The translations under genes and the position numbers were made by a program. From Emiliania huxleyi CCMP1516 (lineage: Eukaryota > Haptophyta > Isochrysidales > Noelaerhabdaceae), in NCBI RefSeq assembly GCF_000372725.1, contig NW_005200250.1, positions 341,007 to 405,006 on the forward strand: 64,000 nt of DNA, given 5' to 3'. The notes below the pieces were generated by a model. That model saw only the letters and a program-made list of their open reading frames with translations, searched no databases and had not been told where the DNA came from. Below are positions 1-9,575 of this stretch, piece by piece; position 1 is the first letter of the stretch; each line of letters begins with the position of its first letter.

Positions 1-95
1 GCGCATCTCTCGCCTCGGGACTATCCCGCCTCGGGGCTAGTCATGAATGCGCTTGCCGACTACTACTCTTCCCGCCTCGGGACTGCCGTCCGCGG
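1..95. repeat. short repeat GCCTCGGGACT
   Basis: The string GCCTCGGGACT occurs at the start of the window and again near 75, with a GCCTCGGGGCT variant between them. It overlaps the 3' end of the EGF-like frame and may mark intron or 3' UTR sequence. Confidence 0.4.
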
Positions 96-1101
96 CGAGG
101 CGGAGGGCGCAGTCGAGGCCCCAGTAGCCCACGTCGCAGTTGCAGAAGCCCTGCCAGTCGCACGTGCCGCGCGCCGAGCAGCGGGCAGGGCACGCAGGGC
201 CCCAGTGAGGCGCCGGCCCGGCGGCGCCATCTTCTAGCGGGCCGGCGGCGCGGCGCGGCAGCTCCTCGTCACAGGCCGGCCCGCCCACGCCCGCCCGAAG
301 GCCGCCTGCGAGGAAGCAGCCGCACCGGGCCGCGGCGGTGGCGGACGAGGCGCCGGTGGAGGAGAGCCACGGCCGGCGGCGTCGCCTCGCCGGCGCTGGC
401 ACCGGCTCACACCAGCCGCGGCCGCCGCATTCGCGGGGGCACCGGCCGAGCGGGAGGAGCGGGAGGGGAGGCGCGCTGCCGTTGAGGAGGAGGCGCGGCG
501 GCTCGGCGAGCAGGCAGGAGTCGGCCGCTGTCGCGTCGGCGGGGTCGACGACCGCCCGGATCTGCGCGGCTCTCTGGCGGAGCGGCGCGAGGACGGCGGC
601 GACGGCCGGCAGCTCCTCGTCCATGTTACGCGAGGCGAGCGACGGCGTCAGCCCGAGCCGGAGCGTGTCGTGCGCCGCCGCGAAGGAGAAGCGGCGCCAC
701 ACCGCGGAGCTGGGGCGAGCGAGCACCTCCGCGAAGCTTGACGCGCCGCCGGCCGAGCCCGACTCGGCCAGCGAAATGCACGGCGTGGTCCAGCCACGCA
801 TGCCATTCAGCCGCGAGCGCTCAAGCAGGAAGGGCGCGGCGACCCATTCCGCGAGGCACTCGCACGCCACGGGGCCGATGGCGCTGCGGTCGTCCCAGCG
901 ATCACGCGCGGGGCCGTTGTGGAACGCGTGGAGCACCCACGAGCGCACGGGAAGGTGGCCGCCAGACGGCAGCACGCACGACGGGAGCAGGCTCTGCTCG
1001 CAGCTTGCGCCACGCCAGCCGACCGGACACTCGCACCAGCCGCGCCACGGATTGCACACGCCGAGACCGCAGTCGCGGTGCGACTGGCACGCACGCAGCA
1101 T
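37..1101 (-). CDS. EGF-like domain protein, partial
   Basis: The open frame begins at an ATG at 1101 (an upstream in-frame ATG lies at 1161) and reads to a stop at 37. EGF-like Cys modules are visible: one at the N-terminus (CQSHRDCGLGVC then CECPVGWRGASC), a looser Cys cluster in the middle (CPRECGGRGWC), and one at the C-terminus (CPARCSARGTCDWQGFCNC). Such modules are extracellular or lumenal. No signal peptide is visible, so an upstream exon is likely. The frame closes just after the last EGF module, close to the window edge, so the gene probably continues by splicing past position 1. EGF modules of this kind often precede exostosin-type glycosyltransferase domains in algae, but no such domain is visible here. 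The function is not assigned. Confidence 0.55.
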   Translation of the reverse strand: MLRACQSHRDCGLGVCNPWRGWCECPVGWRGASCEQSLLPSCVLPSGGHLPVRSWVLHAFHNGPARDRWDDRSAIGPVACECLAEWVAAPFLLERSRLNGMRGWTTPCISLAESGSAGGASSFAEVLARPSSAVWRRFSFAAAHDTLRLGLTPSLASRNMDEELPAVAAVLAPLRQRAAQIRAVVDPADATAADSCLLAEPPRLLLNGSAPPLPLLPLGRCPRECGGRGWCEPVPAPARRRRRPWLSSTGASSATAAARCGCFLAGGLRAGVGGPACDEELPRRAAGPLEDGAAGPAPHWGPACPARCSARGTCDWQGFCNCDVGYWGLDCALRLAADGSPEAGRVVVGKRIHD

Positions 1102-1475
1102 CTTGGCGGTACTGCTGATTGAGAGGTCCGTGCAAACGAGAAGGCGAGGCGCACGGAGCAAAAGTAGTGTTTTTGTGTACGTACTTATAGCTTACTGGGA
1201 GAAAAGAGAGAGGGAGTTGTGTTCTCTAGGCCCCTAAGGGCCCTACGCGCGGCGTGAGAGCTCGGAAGCGAGCTTTGCACGGCGATCGAGGATGGCACGG
1301 TTCACCCCTTTCACCGAAGCGATGGAGATGCGTTCCGCGTGGTGTGACACAAATGAGAGGGGGGAGTGGGGAGGGTACGCGGTGCGGTCAACGCCCGAGC
1401 GTTGAGCCTTGCTCTCTCTCTTTGTGTAACCTCCGAGCAACCTCCGAGTTCCTCGCATGTGAGGCGGAGAGAGCC

Positions 1476-1532
1476 GGCACGCCTAGATCTCAGCCATACA
1501 CTCCTACCCGATGGCTGAGATCTAGGCGTGCC
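1476..1532. repeat. perfect inverted repeat, 22-base arms
   Basis: The arms at 1476-1497 and 1511-1532 are exact reverse complements (GGCACGCCTAGATCTCAGCC and its partner) around a 13-base loop. The repeat lies in the gap between the EGF-like gene and the thioredoxin-fold gene, a stretch (1162-2181) with no gene of its own. Confidence 0.85.
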
Positions 1533-1631
1533 AGCCACCCTTATCACGGATGGCTGCAATTGCAGGATCCTAGCCACTCCGCCCTGCAAGCACGCACGCG
1601 CCATTTTGGCTGCCTTCCAGCCAGTGCAGCC

Positions 1632-1727
1632 ATCCTCCGGCCGATGGCTGCGATGGCTGTGTCCCGGCCATCCGCCCGGCCGCATGATGGCTGTCATACA
1701 GCCGTCGCAGCCATTTGGCCGGAGGAT
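1632..1727. repeat. inverted repeat, arms about 29 bases
   Basis: Left arm from 1632 (ATCCTCCGGCCGATGGCTGC) pairs with the right arm ending at 1727, with few mismatches. The same GATGGCTG word occurs in the neighbouring hairpin at 1476-1532, so the two may belong to one element. Confidence 0.8.
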
Positions 1728-1789
1728 TGCGGCCGCCTATGCTAAAATTTGAAGATTACAAGGAGCCCACAGGAATTGATTGCGACTCA

Positions 1790-2135
1790 AGGACGTATTT
1801 CCTTCTCAATAACATGAGGGGGCCGTCTGCTGTGTCCTTTGTAGTGCCAGTCCCGTACCCGGTGTCGTGCGAGAGAGTTTCGTCGTAAAATTCTCTAACA
1901 AGGCTGGCGCTATGCGTTCACATAGCGCCAGCGGACGTATTTTCTTCTCATAACAAGGCTGTGAATAACAAGGCTGTGAACAAGCCTGACTTCTGACTGT
2001 CGTTGCTGTCTCTCCCCCTTCTCGACTGTCTGTGCTTGTGCGTCTTGGGTCCGGAGTTGTGCGTTTATGTGAACAGGCCAGCGCACAGCGCCATAGGAGG
2101 TATTTTCTTCTCAATAACAAGGCTGTGAACAAGCC
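1790..2135 (+). repeat. dispersed repeat, TTCTCAATAACAAGGCTGTG type
   Basis: Near-copies of GTATTTTCTTCTCAATAACA followed by AGGCTGTGAACAAGCC occur around 1795, 1940 and 2100. The same unit, with its flank (GGCCAGCGCACAGCGCCAT), returns at 34752-34865 in reverse and at 60880-61003. It sits just upstream of the thioredoxin-fold gene. Confidence 0.8.
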
Positions 2136-2181
2136 ACCGCCGCAAGCCGCGCCCAAGTTGAGAGACAGCTCCGAGTTGCGT

Positions 2182-3066
2182 ATGCGCACTGCTCGAGCTG
2201 CCGCCGCTGCGACGGCCGCCGCGGCGGCCGCTGCGACGCTATCCTCGGCTCGTCCTCGCCACGCTGCGTCCGCCGCCGACGACGACGTGCGCGCCGCCGT
2301 CCAGCTGCGTGAAGCCGCCCTCCGCGCGCGGGCGGTGCTGAGCGATCCTCCGCAGATGCTGCAGCGGTGTGCGCGCTCTGCTTGGCGGCAGCACGCCGGC
2401 GTCACGGCCATGGACGAGCTGGCGAGGCGCCAGGCCGCGCTGAGTGACTCGCTCGCGTCCGCCGCAAACTCGTGGAAGGAGCGTCAGGGCGTCAGGCCGG
2501 CAGAGCTGCGGAGCCTCACAGAGGCGGTCTCGGACACAGAGGCCGCCGTGCGCGGCGCGCGAGCCTCGGCGGTGCGTGCCGCAGCCGCAGTCCCGTGGGG
2601 TGAGGTGCTCGGCAGCTCACGCCTCGAACCGGCGACTGGTAGCGCGGCGGCCGATGCGCCGGGGGCGGAGCGGCTGCGAGGGCGCGTGGTCGGGCTCTAC
2701 TTCACTGCGTCGTGGTGCGGGCCGTGCCGCCGCTTCACGCCCAAGCTGGTCCAGCTGTACGAGGCCGCCGCCGCCGCACGCGCGCCCGACGGTCTCGAGT
2801 TGGTGCTGGTCTCGTGGGACGAGATTGGCGACGAGCGGAGGGAGTACGCGCGGCAGGCGGGGATGCGCTGGCTGGCGCTGCCGCACTCGCGCGAGGCGCG
2901 CGCCCTCGCCGACGAGCTCACCCTCCGGTACGACGTCACCTCCATCCCCGCCCTCGTCGTTGTCGAAGTGTCGGCCGACGGCAGCTCGGCGCGCGTGCTG
3001 AGTCGCGATGGGCGGATGGACGTGGAGCGAGGCCACGCGCCGTGGATGTCGAGGGTGCTCGGGTGA
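2182..3066 (+). CDS. Thioredoxin-fold protein, nucleoredoxin/tryparedoxin-like
   Basis: A 294-residue single-exon protein. The C-terminal half is a thioredoxin-like domain with the redox motif WCGPC at residues 178-182 (preceded by VGLYFTAS) and a cis-Pro loop (TSIPALVV). This arrangement matches nucleoredoxin/tryparedoxin-type disulfide reductases. The N-terminal half is Ala-rich and helical, and could be a targeting region plus a helical linker. I chose the ATG at 2182. The upstream in-frame ATG at 2032 would translate the dispersed repeat at 2070-2135, which is unlikely. Redox role is from the family; substrate and compartment are unknown. Confidence 0.75.
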   Translation: MRTARAAAAATAAAAAAATLSSARPRHAASAADDDVRAAVQLREAALRARAVLSDPPQMLQRCARSAWRQHAGVTAMDELARRQAALSDSLASAANSWKERQGVRPAELRSLTEAVSDTEAAVRGARASAVRAAAAVPWGEVLGSSRLEPATGSAAADAPGAERLRGRVVGLYFTASWCGPCRRFTPKLVQLYEAAAAARAPDGLELVLVSWDEIGDERREYARQAGMRWLALPHSREARALADELTLRYDVTSIPALVVVEVSADGSSARVLSRDGRMDVERGHAPWMSRVLG

Positions 3067-3578
3067 GGCAACCTGCGCGAGGATTTGTGCCACCGCCGGC
3101 GGGATTTGGGCTGCGTGCAACCTTAACCGGCACGCGCCGCGGTGCACTGTTTTTCTAACACGACATGGATGTACGGCTCTAATGCTTTTTAATGGGCGCG
3201 GCGCCGCCCGCGCCCGCGCCCCCGCGCTCGCACACGATTGAACATACCCGGCTCGCGGGTCAGCGAGACAAAATGTGCTCATTGCCACGCATTGGCGCAA
3301 CGCGCAACCACCTAAACAGCCTTCAACTACGTGCGTCGGCGCACCTCGCCCCCCCGCACAGCCACACGTCCCTCCAAGTCCAACGAGCCCCGGGCCGTGC
3401 GGCGGGCATATACTGGCTGCACCCTCCTCTGCACCGCTAGAAGCCTCGTTGGACCTCCTCGGCCGCATACCTGCACCGCACCACCACCACCCGCCCACGC
3501 TACACGGCGCGACAGAGCCCGAGCTGCTGCACGGAGCCCGAGCTGCTGCCGCGCCCGGTGGTGGCGCTCTGGCCGCCC
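3067..3578. other. gap without recognised gene
   Basis: This is the interval between the stop of the thioredoxin-fold gene (+) and the stop of the Sec14-like gene (-), so it should hold two 3' UTRs. I see no coding pattern or strong repeat in it. Confidence 0.5.
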
Positions 3579-5912
3579 TCACGGGGAGGCGCCGTCGCGA
3601 GGCGAGTCGCCAATCGCGGCGACCGCGGGCGCGCCGGCCGCCTCCTCTCTCGGCTCGGGCACCGCCTCGCCGGCTCGGCGAGGCGCGTGCACCAGCTCCT
3701 CGTTTGGCGCGTCGACCCAGTAGAGCGCCTGCGGTGGGGGGGCAGGGGGGCGGGGGGCGGGGCGCCGCTCAGCCCAACGCCCTCACGGGCCGGGCACAAG
3801 GAAGCGCTGTGCGCGCGGCGGGCTTGAGCGCGGTCGCAGCGCGGGTGGTCACCTCCTCGGTTAGCTCCGCGCGCAGCACGTCCATGTAGTCCGCGCCCAT
3901 GATGTTTACCTTCATGCCGCGAGAAGGACGCGAGGCTCAATCTACCTCTCTCGCCCTCGACCTCTCCTCTACTCGAGCGAGCCGCGTGTGAGTACGGAGG
4001 GCGGCCATGGCAGAGGCACCTTCTCCTTGACCGACTTTGGCAGCACCGTCGAGACCATCCGCCAGGCGCCGTTGGCGAAGCCGGGCGCGTTGATGACGGT
4101 CGCCTTGCGGAAGGAGGACGGGTAGTGCGTCGCGAAGGCGGAGAGCACGTCCTTCGTGAAGTTGAGCGCGGAGAAGGTGAGCATGTGCGTGCCCAGTCCC
4201 GCGAGGTCGAAGATCTCGTACGTCTGACCCTCGGTCAGGTTGGCCGTGTCGGCCGCGTGTTGGTCGAGCCGCCGCTGCAGGCAATCCACGAGCCCCAGGT
4301 AGAAGGCGTTGAGCTTCTTGCGGTAGTTTGGCGTGCTCGTGATGCCCTTGAGGTCGAAGCGGCCCAGCCGCTCAATCTTGACCTGCGAGCGTACTCTCCG
4401 GCGGTCGACGCCTCTCCTCTCGGGAATGGGCCCTCGCCGCCCGCCTCGAGAGGGGCGAGTGAGAGGGTGGCGAGCAGCCCGGGCCGGGCAGCCGTTCTAG
4501 GAAGTGGCTAGGACGTGTCTAGGACGTGTCTAGGACGCGTCTAGGAAGTGTCTAGGAAGCCGGACCGGGCAGCCGTTCTTCGCAAAACCACAGTGCATGC
4601 CAATCGGGCAGTACTGCGTCGCCCACTCGCCGTCGGGCATCTCGCTCGCCTGAGAGAGAAGGGAGAGAGGGAGGCAGGGGCGAGGGGCGGTGAGGGGCGG
4701 GGTTGGCCCGTCGTCCCGTCCCGCGGCCACTCCACTCCCACAGAGACCCCGTCGCCGCGTGGTCGCGCACCGCCATCTAGGAAGTGTCTAGGAAGTGTCT
4801 AGGGAGTGTCGCACCGCCATCCAGCGCGTGGACGCGATCGGCTGCAGCACGCTCATCACCTCGCTGTTGTTGATGTTCTTCTCCTTGTACTCGCACGCCG
4901 CCCGGAACTTCTTCTCGATGCTCCGCGGCCTCAGCCCGTGCTCGCGGATGAAGCGAACGAGCTGCACCTCGAGCGTCTCAGCCTACGGACGCGAGGGCGC
5001 GAGGTGAGGCGGCCCGCGCGAGAGGGGCGACGAGCCCGCCGCGGCGGCGCTGCGTCGTCGGGCGCCCCTTTGCACGGGCTGATGTGCAGCGCGCGAGAGA
5101 TCTCTGCGATGCAGGCAAGCTCGGCCTGCGAGCTCAGTCCGCTCAGCGCCGCGCCGTCGCGGCTCATCGAGGAGAGGGGCGACGCGCCTGCGAGTGAGGG
5201 GCCCGGGGTGGGAAGGGTGTGTGTGGGGGGGGGGGGGGGTGCCGCCCCTCCAGGGCGAGGGGAGGGGCAACGCGCAAGCTCCCGCGCCTCCGTGCGCGTC
5301 TACGTCGGAGCCCGAGCGGCGGCGCATCGGCACCGGCGTCGCCCATGGCGAGGCGGGCGCGCCGCCGCGCGGGCTCGAGGGCGGCTCGAAGCCGGTCTCC
5401 CACGGGAGGCCGTGCGGCGGCCGGTGGTGCAGCGTGAGCGTCGACCCGTCCCGGAATACCAGCCGGATCGGCCTCGGGATGACGGGCGCGATTGCGTGCA
5501 CGGCGCGCGCGCGGAAGCCAAAGCCCGAGTAGGGCGTGAGCAGCACTGCGAGGGCGCCCGCCAGCAGGGCGAAGGTGCGCTGCACGAGGGTGCCCTGCGT
5601 GTCGAGCAGCCCCACCGCGCACACCACCCACAGCACAGCCGAGCAGAACAGGCCCAGGCTCACCATCCAGCCGCCGCCACGGCTGAGCCCTAGCCAGGAG
5701 CGGACGGCGCGCAGAGCCATGCGGAGCGCAGTCGGCTCCTCCGAGTGGCCGCCGCGCTGCGCCGCGGCCTCGCGCCGCGCCATGTCGGCCGCGGTCGCGG
5801 CCGCAGTGGAGCCCTCCACCACCTCCGCGTCGGGCGGGCGTGGACCCGTGCTGCTGCTTCCCTCGCGCGCCCCACTGATGCTGCGGCCTTGTGGCGGCGG
5901 CCGCGGCGGCAT
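3579..5912 (-). CDS. Sec14-like (CRAL-TRIO) lipid-transfer protein with membrane N-terminus
   Basis: Seven exons give an unbroken 522-residue frame: 5912-5288, 5187-5066, 4982-4815, 4649-4566, 4382-4020, 3909-3853, 3728-3579. Exon 1 encodes a disordered start and two membrane segments (around WMVSLGLFCSAVLWVVCAVG and a second one after RTF). Exons 3-6 encode the CRAL-TRIO fold: an N-terminal helical part (RFIREHGLRPRSIEKKF), GFAKNGCPVKIERLGRFDL, YEIFDLAGLG, and the signature INAPGFANGAWRMV. Sec14 proteins exchange phosphatidylinositol and phosphatidylcholine between membranes. The last four introns are GT-AG. The first two are placed as GC-AG and are less certain, so the membrane exon could belong to a separate gene. 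The third intron (4814-4650) and the fourth (4565-4383) carry CTAGGAAGTGT repeats. Confidence 0.75.
4501..4810. repeat. CTAGGAAGTGT repeats inside two Sec14 introns
   Basis: The word CTAGGAAGTGT or CTAGGACGTGT is tandem at about 4498-4560 and returns at 4777-4810. Both copies lie in introns, one in each of two successive introns, next to their donor sites. Shared sequence in neighbouring introns suggests copying of intron sequence. Confidence 0.7.
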
Positions 5913-7608
5913 CACCCCTGCTCTCGCCGGCACCGCGGGTGCGGCCGCCGAGGGCTGATCCGCAGACGTGAGCAGCAGCTGCTTGGACGCCTTGCGCTCG
6001 CTTCGCGAGCGGAGGTTCCGACGATGGGCCGGCGGCGCCCAGCACCGGTCCATCGTCGTGAAGCATCGCATTGCAGATTCAATCTGTGGCGGGACGCAGC
6101 ACCGCGTGAGCGGGAACGGGTGGGGTGGAGCAGTGAAGCGAGCGGCCTCGCCGTGTCTTCAGCGCGGTGAGCCCCGACTCGGCTGGGGTCTGCTTGAGCG
6201 AGGAGACTGGAAGGTAAAACAAGCTGCAGGCGTTTCTTTTTTGGCTTTCTCTCTCGAGCGAAAAAATCCACAAAAATCAAGACTGAAATTCGCAAGTATG
6301 CTATAAAAAAGGTTTTCAATACCAAGCCCCCTGCGCCCTGGCGCGAGCCAAAGACACTCCTAACCACATCCCCACTAGCACTTCTCTCCAGGCAGGCCTG
6401 CGCCTGCGGCCTGGCTGGACGTGGGATCCGCAGAGTGATGGGTCGCCTGAGACGTTGCACGCGACTCTGAACACTGAAGAGCCGCAAGTGCCGCCACGCC
6501 CGCCTCTCCAACCTGACCTACGGCTTCCGGTCTCTCGCCGCCACCCGTCGCATCTCGCAAGCCGCACAGATCACGACGGCACGCGTTACGACACGAGGCA
6601 ACCCGCCTCCGCTCCCCGCGCAAGAGAGTGAAGAGCCGGCTGTTGCCGGGGTTTTGCACCGGCGCCGCGTCGCGCGTGCGCTTGGGCGCGGCGTGTGGCG
6701 TCGACCCGACGACCTTGTCCCCACTCAAGGTTATGGGAGCGGCCATAACAGGTGTTATGGCTGTTATGGCTGGCTGCTCATAACACCCCATAACACCCCA
6801 TAACACCTCATAACACCTCATAACACCTCCATCGCTGTTATGGCTGTTATGCCCACCCTACCATAACACCTCATATAACACCTCATATAACACACCTTCA
6901 TAGCACTCATAACACCTCCCACTGTGGTTGTTATGACAGCCAGCATAACAACCTCATAACAGCTGTTATGACTCGGCCACCTCACACCGTCGAGCCCGGC
7001 CCGCTCAGCAGCCTGCTCTAACTCTGCCAGCTCACGTTCGATACTGGTCGGCCCGATCCGGAAAGGAGTGCAGGGCATCAGCAACGCGGAAAGCAGCAAC
7101 ATCCATCCATCGATCGCGCGATGAGCAAGAGTTTTACAACAAACTCCCTCGCACGACACTGGCACGGGACTGGCGCGCACGGAGCTTTCGGAATTCCTAA
7201 CTACTAAAAAGCGGGAGCAGCCAGCTTCCACTTTTTAGAAACCTCGAGACACGTAGTGGGAAAAGGAAAGAAAAAGGACGTGAGTTAAATTGCGGGAAAG
7301 ACATACAAGTTTCAAGTTAAAAACGGAGGGAAGCGTGCAGAGCTGCAGAGAGCACGAGTTAGAAACGGGAAGCAAATTGCGTGTGTGTGTGTGGGGGGGT
7401 GTCTTGATTGAGCAATCTGAAGCCATCGCTCAGCCTCAGGAGGCAGGTTGATGTTATTGAATTTAACTTGAGGGCAAAAGAGAAAATATTTGGCGATCGA
7501 TGCCGAACCTACCTCGCGCGCGGCAGCGCGCGAAGCGAAAATTCCAGCGGCGAGCAGTCCGGCGTGGCCTCTCGGGCCATAACACCGTGGACCCGGGACG
7601 GCCCTCCC
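5913..7608. other. intergenic stretch, largely repeats
   Basis: Apart from the TTATGG array at 6729-6972, I find no gene here. A long minus-strand frame extends upstream of the Sec14 start to about 6511, but it has no recognisable protein. An A-rich patch lies around 6236-6310, which may be promoter DNA for the minus-strand gene. Confidence 0.5.
6729..6972. repeat. TTATGG/CCATAA array
   Basis: About twenty copies of CATAACACC or its complement GGTGTTATG, in both orientations, often tandem at 9-11 base spacing (for example CCATAACACCCCATAACACC). The same word builds the palindrome at 7609-7703, which shows one repeat family in this desert. Confidence 0.85.
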
Positions 7609-7703
7609 ATAGCAGCCCATAACATGTTATGGGTGTTATGGCTGTATGGGCCCGGGCCCATAGGAACAGCCATAACACCCCCATAACATGTTATGGGCTG
7701 CTA
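7609..7703. repeat. large near-perfect palindrome
   Basis: The left arm from 7609 (ATAGCAGCCCATAACATGTT) and the right arm ending at 7703 are reverse complements with two small gaps. The centre is TATGGGCCCGGGCCCATA near 7653. The arms are made of the CATAACACC word. Confidence 0.85.
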
Positions 7704-7929
7704 TGCCCAGAGAGCCCCATAACACCAACCAAATAACTGTGAGTGTGATTGACTATAACGAGACTGATTCCCTAGATAGAGATAGATAGAGACAACAACA
7801 TGCCACATGCAAGCTAGCCCTGTAGCCTAACCCGGAGACTGCGGCGGACCCTCGTCCGGCCTCACGTTCACAACACGAGCAGCGAATAAAAGGCGAGCCG
7901 CACGTGAGCCCTAAACCTACCCGGGCCCT

Positions 7930-8310
7930 TCACATGATAGAGCATGCGATTCGGCACTCAATTGGCGAGTGGTGGTCTGAGACCCAGCAGATGCAGCAGC
8001 CGTTGGCGTATGACGTGAGTTCAAAGTCGTCATCGTCATCCCTCCGCTGCGGGGCTCTCCGCTGCTGCAGCGGTGTGTGTGCGGCATCGCGTCGCTGCGC
8101 ACCCCGTTGCGTCGCCCGCTCCGCGTCGCTCAGCCCGCTGTACAGTATCTGCCGCGGCTTGGCGTCGGCCTGCGAAGCTCCGTCGCTCGTCAGCGCACGC
8201 TGCCGCAGCTGAGGATGCACGCGTGTAGGCGGCGGCTGCGCTTTCTGCAGAGTCTCCTGCAGACCATACGTCCGTTGCTGGCTCACGAGGCGCTGCTGCT
8301 GGTCGCTCAT
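7930..8310 (-). CDS. Hypothetical small protein, Gln-rich with Asp run
   Basis: A 126-residue frame starting MSDQQQRLVSQQRTYGLQ, Arg/Gln-rich in the middle, with five consecutive Asp (RRDDDDDFELTSY) and a Cys-rich tail (NGCCICWVSD). I recognise no family. An in-frame extension reaches 8592, but it lacks convincing codon use. An intron near the end is possible. It could be a genuine small gene or a chance frame. Confidence 0.35.
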   Translation of the reverse strand: MSDQQQRLVSQQRTYGLQETLQKAQPPPTRVHPQLRQRALTSDGASQADAKPRQILYSGLSDAERATQRGAQRRDAAHTPLQQRRAPQRRDDDDDFELTSYANGCCICWVSDHHSPIECRIACSIM

Positions 8311-8596
8311 GAAAGGTGCTATGCTGCGGCCAAGTCCTGGTTGTCCAGCCGCCAAAATCCTTGCCACGCCACGTGGAATGAAGAAATGCCACGCTGCGTC
8401 GAGTCGCCCTGCCTGCCCCGGCCGGTCCAGACAGAGTACGACCCTCTGGCCGGCCACTCTCACTCGATGGCACCATGGAGTTGCCAACTCGCAACAACAA
8501 ATCCCAAGGAGCTCCCAACTGGCTGCACACGCTGGCCTGTCTGCAAAACTCTTTTCGGCTGCAGCTCTGATTAGGTCTCCCACACTATTCACTACC

Positions 8597-8640
8597 TGCC
8601 TGCCTGCCTGCCTGGCTGCCTTGCCTGCCTGCCGCCTGCA
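8597..8640. repeat. (TGCC)n microsatellite
   Basis: Tandem CCTG/TGCC repeats with a few interruptions, in the gap before the rhamnosidase gene. The rest of 8311-9300 shows no gene. A piece of the CACACAGGGATTTTAA dispersed repeat lies at 8855-8878. Confidence 0.8.
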
Positions 8641-9315
8641 CGGTGCCTCAGCAAGGCTCCTCCAGACCCAAAGCCGAGTGCTTCACTCGGGTGGGTGTGG
8701 GTGTGGTGTTCTCTCGAGGTTCTCGAGGTGGATATCCTTTGGCCGCGTTGGGTAGCGAGGATTGGTGTGACGCGATCCACGCAGGCGTGGTTTCTGGCGG
8801 CCGACCGTCAGTGCACGGAGTTGCCCCTTCTCCGACTGCCCCGGCTAGTTCACCACACAGGGATTTTAAGGGTCCCCCACTTGCAGGAGCAGGATCGCGA
8901 GCGCGAAATTCTTTTTTGAGCTAGCCTTCGATGTTAATAAAACAAGCGAAGGGACACACACATGACACTGCACACACAAACGCACCGCACCGCACCCCGC
9001 ACCCCGCGCCCGCCGCCCCCCCCACCGCCCCGCCTAAGGTGGGAAAGAGATGAGGAGATGGGACAGCGAAGGAGGAGCCCAAACACGTATGGGAGGGTAA
9101 AGTTGTGCGTCACGCTGCCCGGCGTTTCCTGGGCGTTTCTCACTTTCCGGGACAGCCCCGCCCTTGCGAGGCAGGAAGGTGTGACGACTACCCCGCACGC
9201 CCTGTTGCTTCTACCCCTTCGCCGACCGCCCATCCCCCCCCCCTCGCGCCTCGGCGAGCCGATGTGCGATGATCGTCGAGCCTCTGTCCTTCCTGCGCGC
9301 CCCCGAGCTCCCCCC

Positions 9316-9433
<118 letters not shown>

Positions 9434-9575
9434 CCGCCGCCGCGGAGCGCCGCGAAGCGGCACACCGCTCCAAAGAAAACTGGTTCGCATGCCGATGGCG
9501 GCGCCCGTGCTGTGAGAAAGGGTGAGAGCACTTGGAGCACTGGACAGTGCGAGGCCTGAGCACTGCGGCCTGTTG

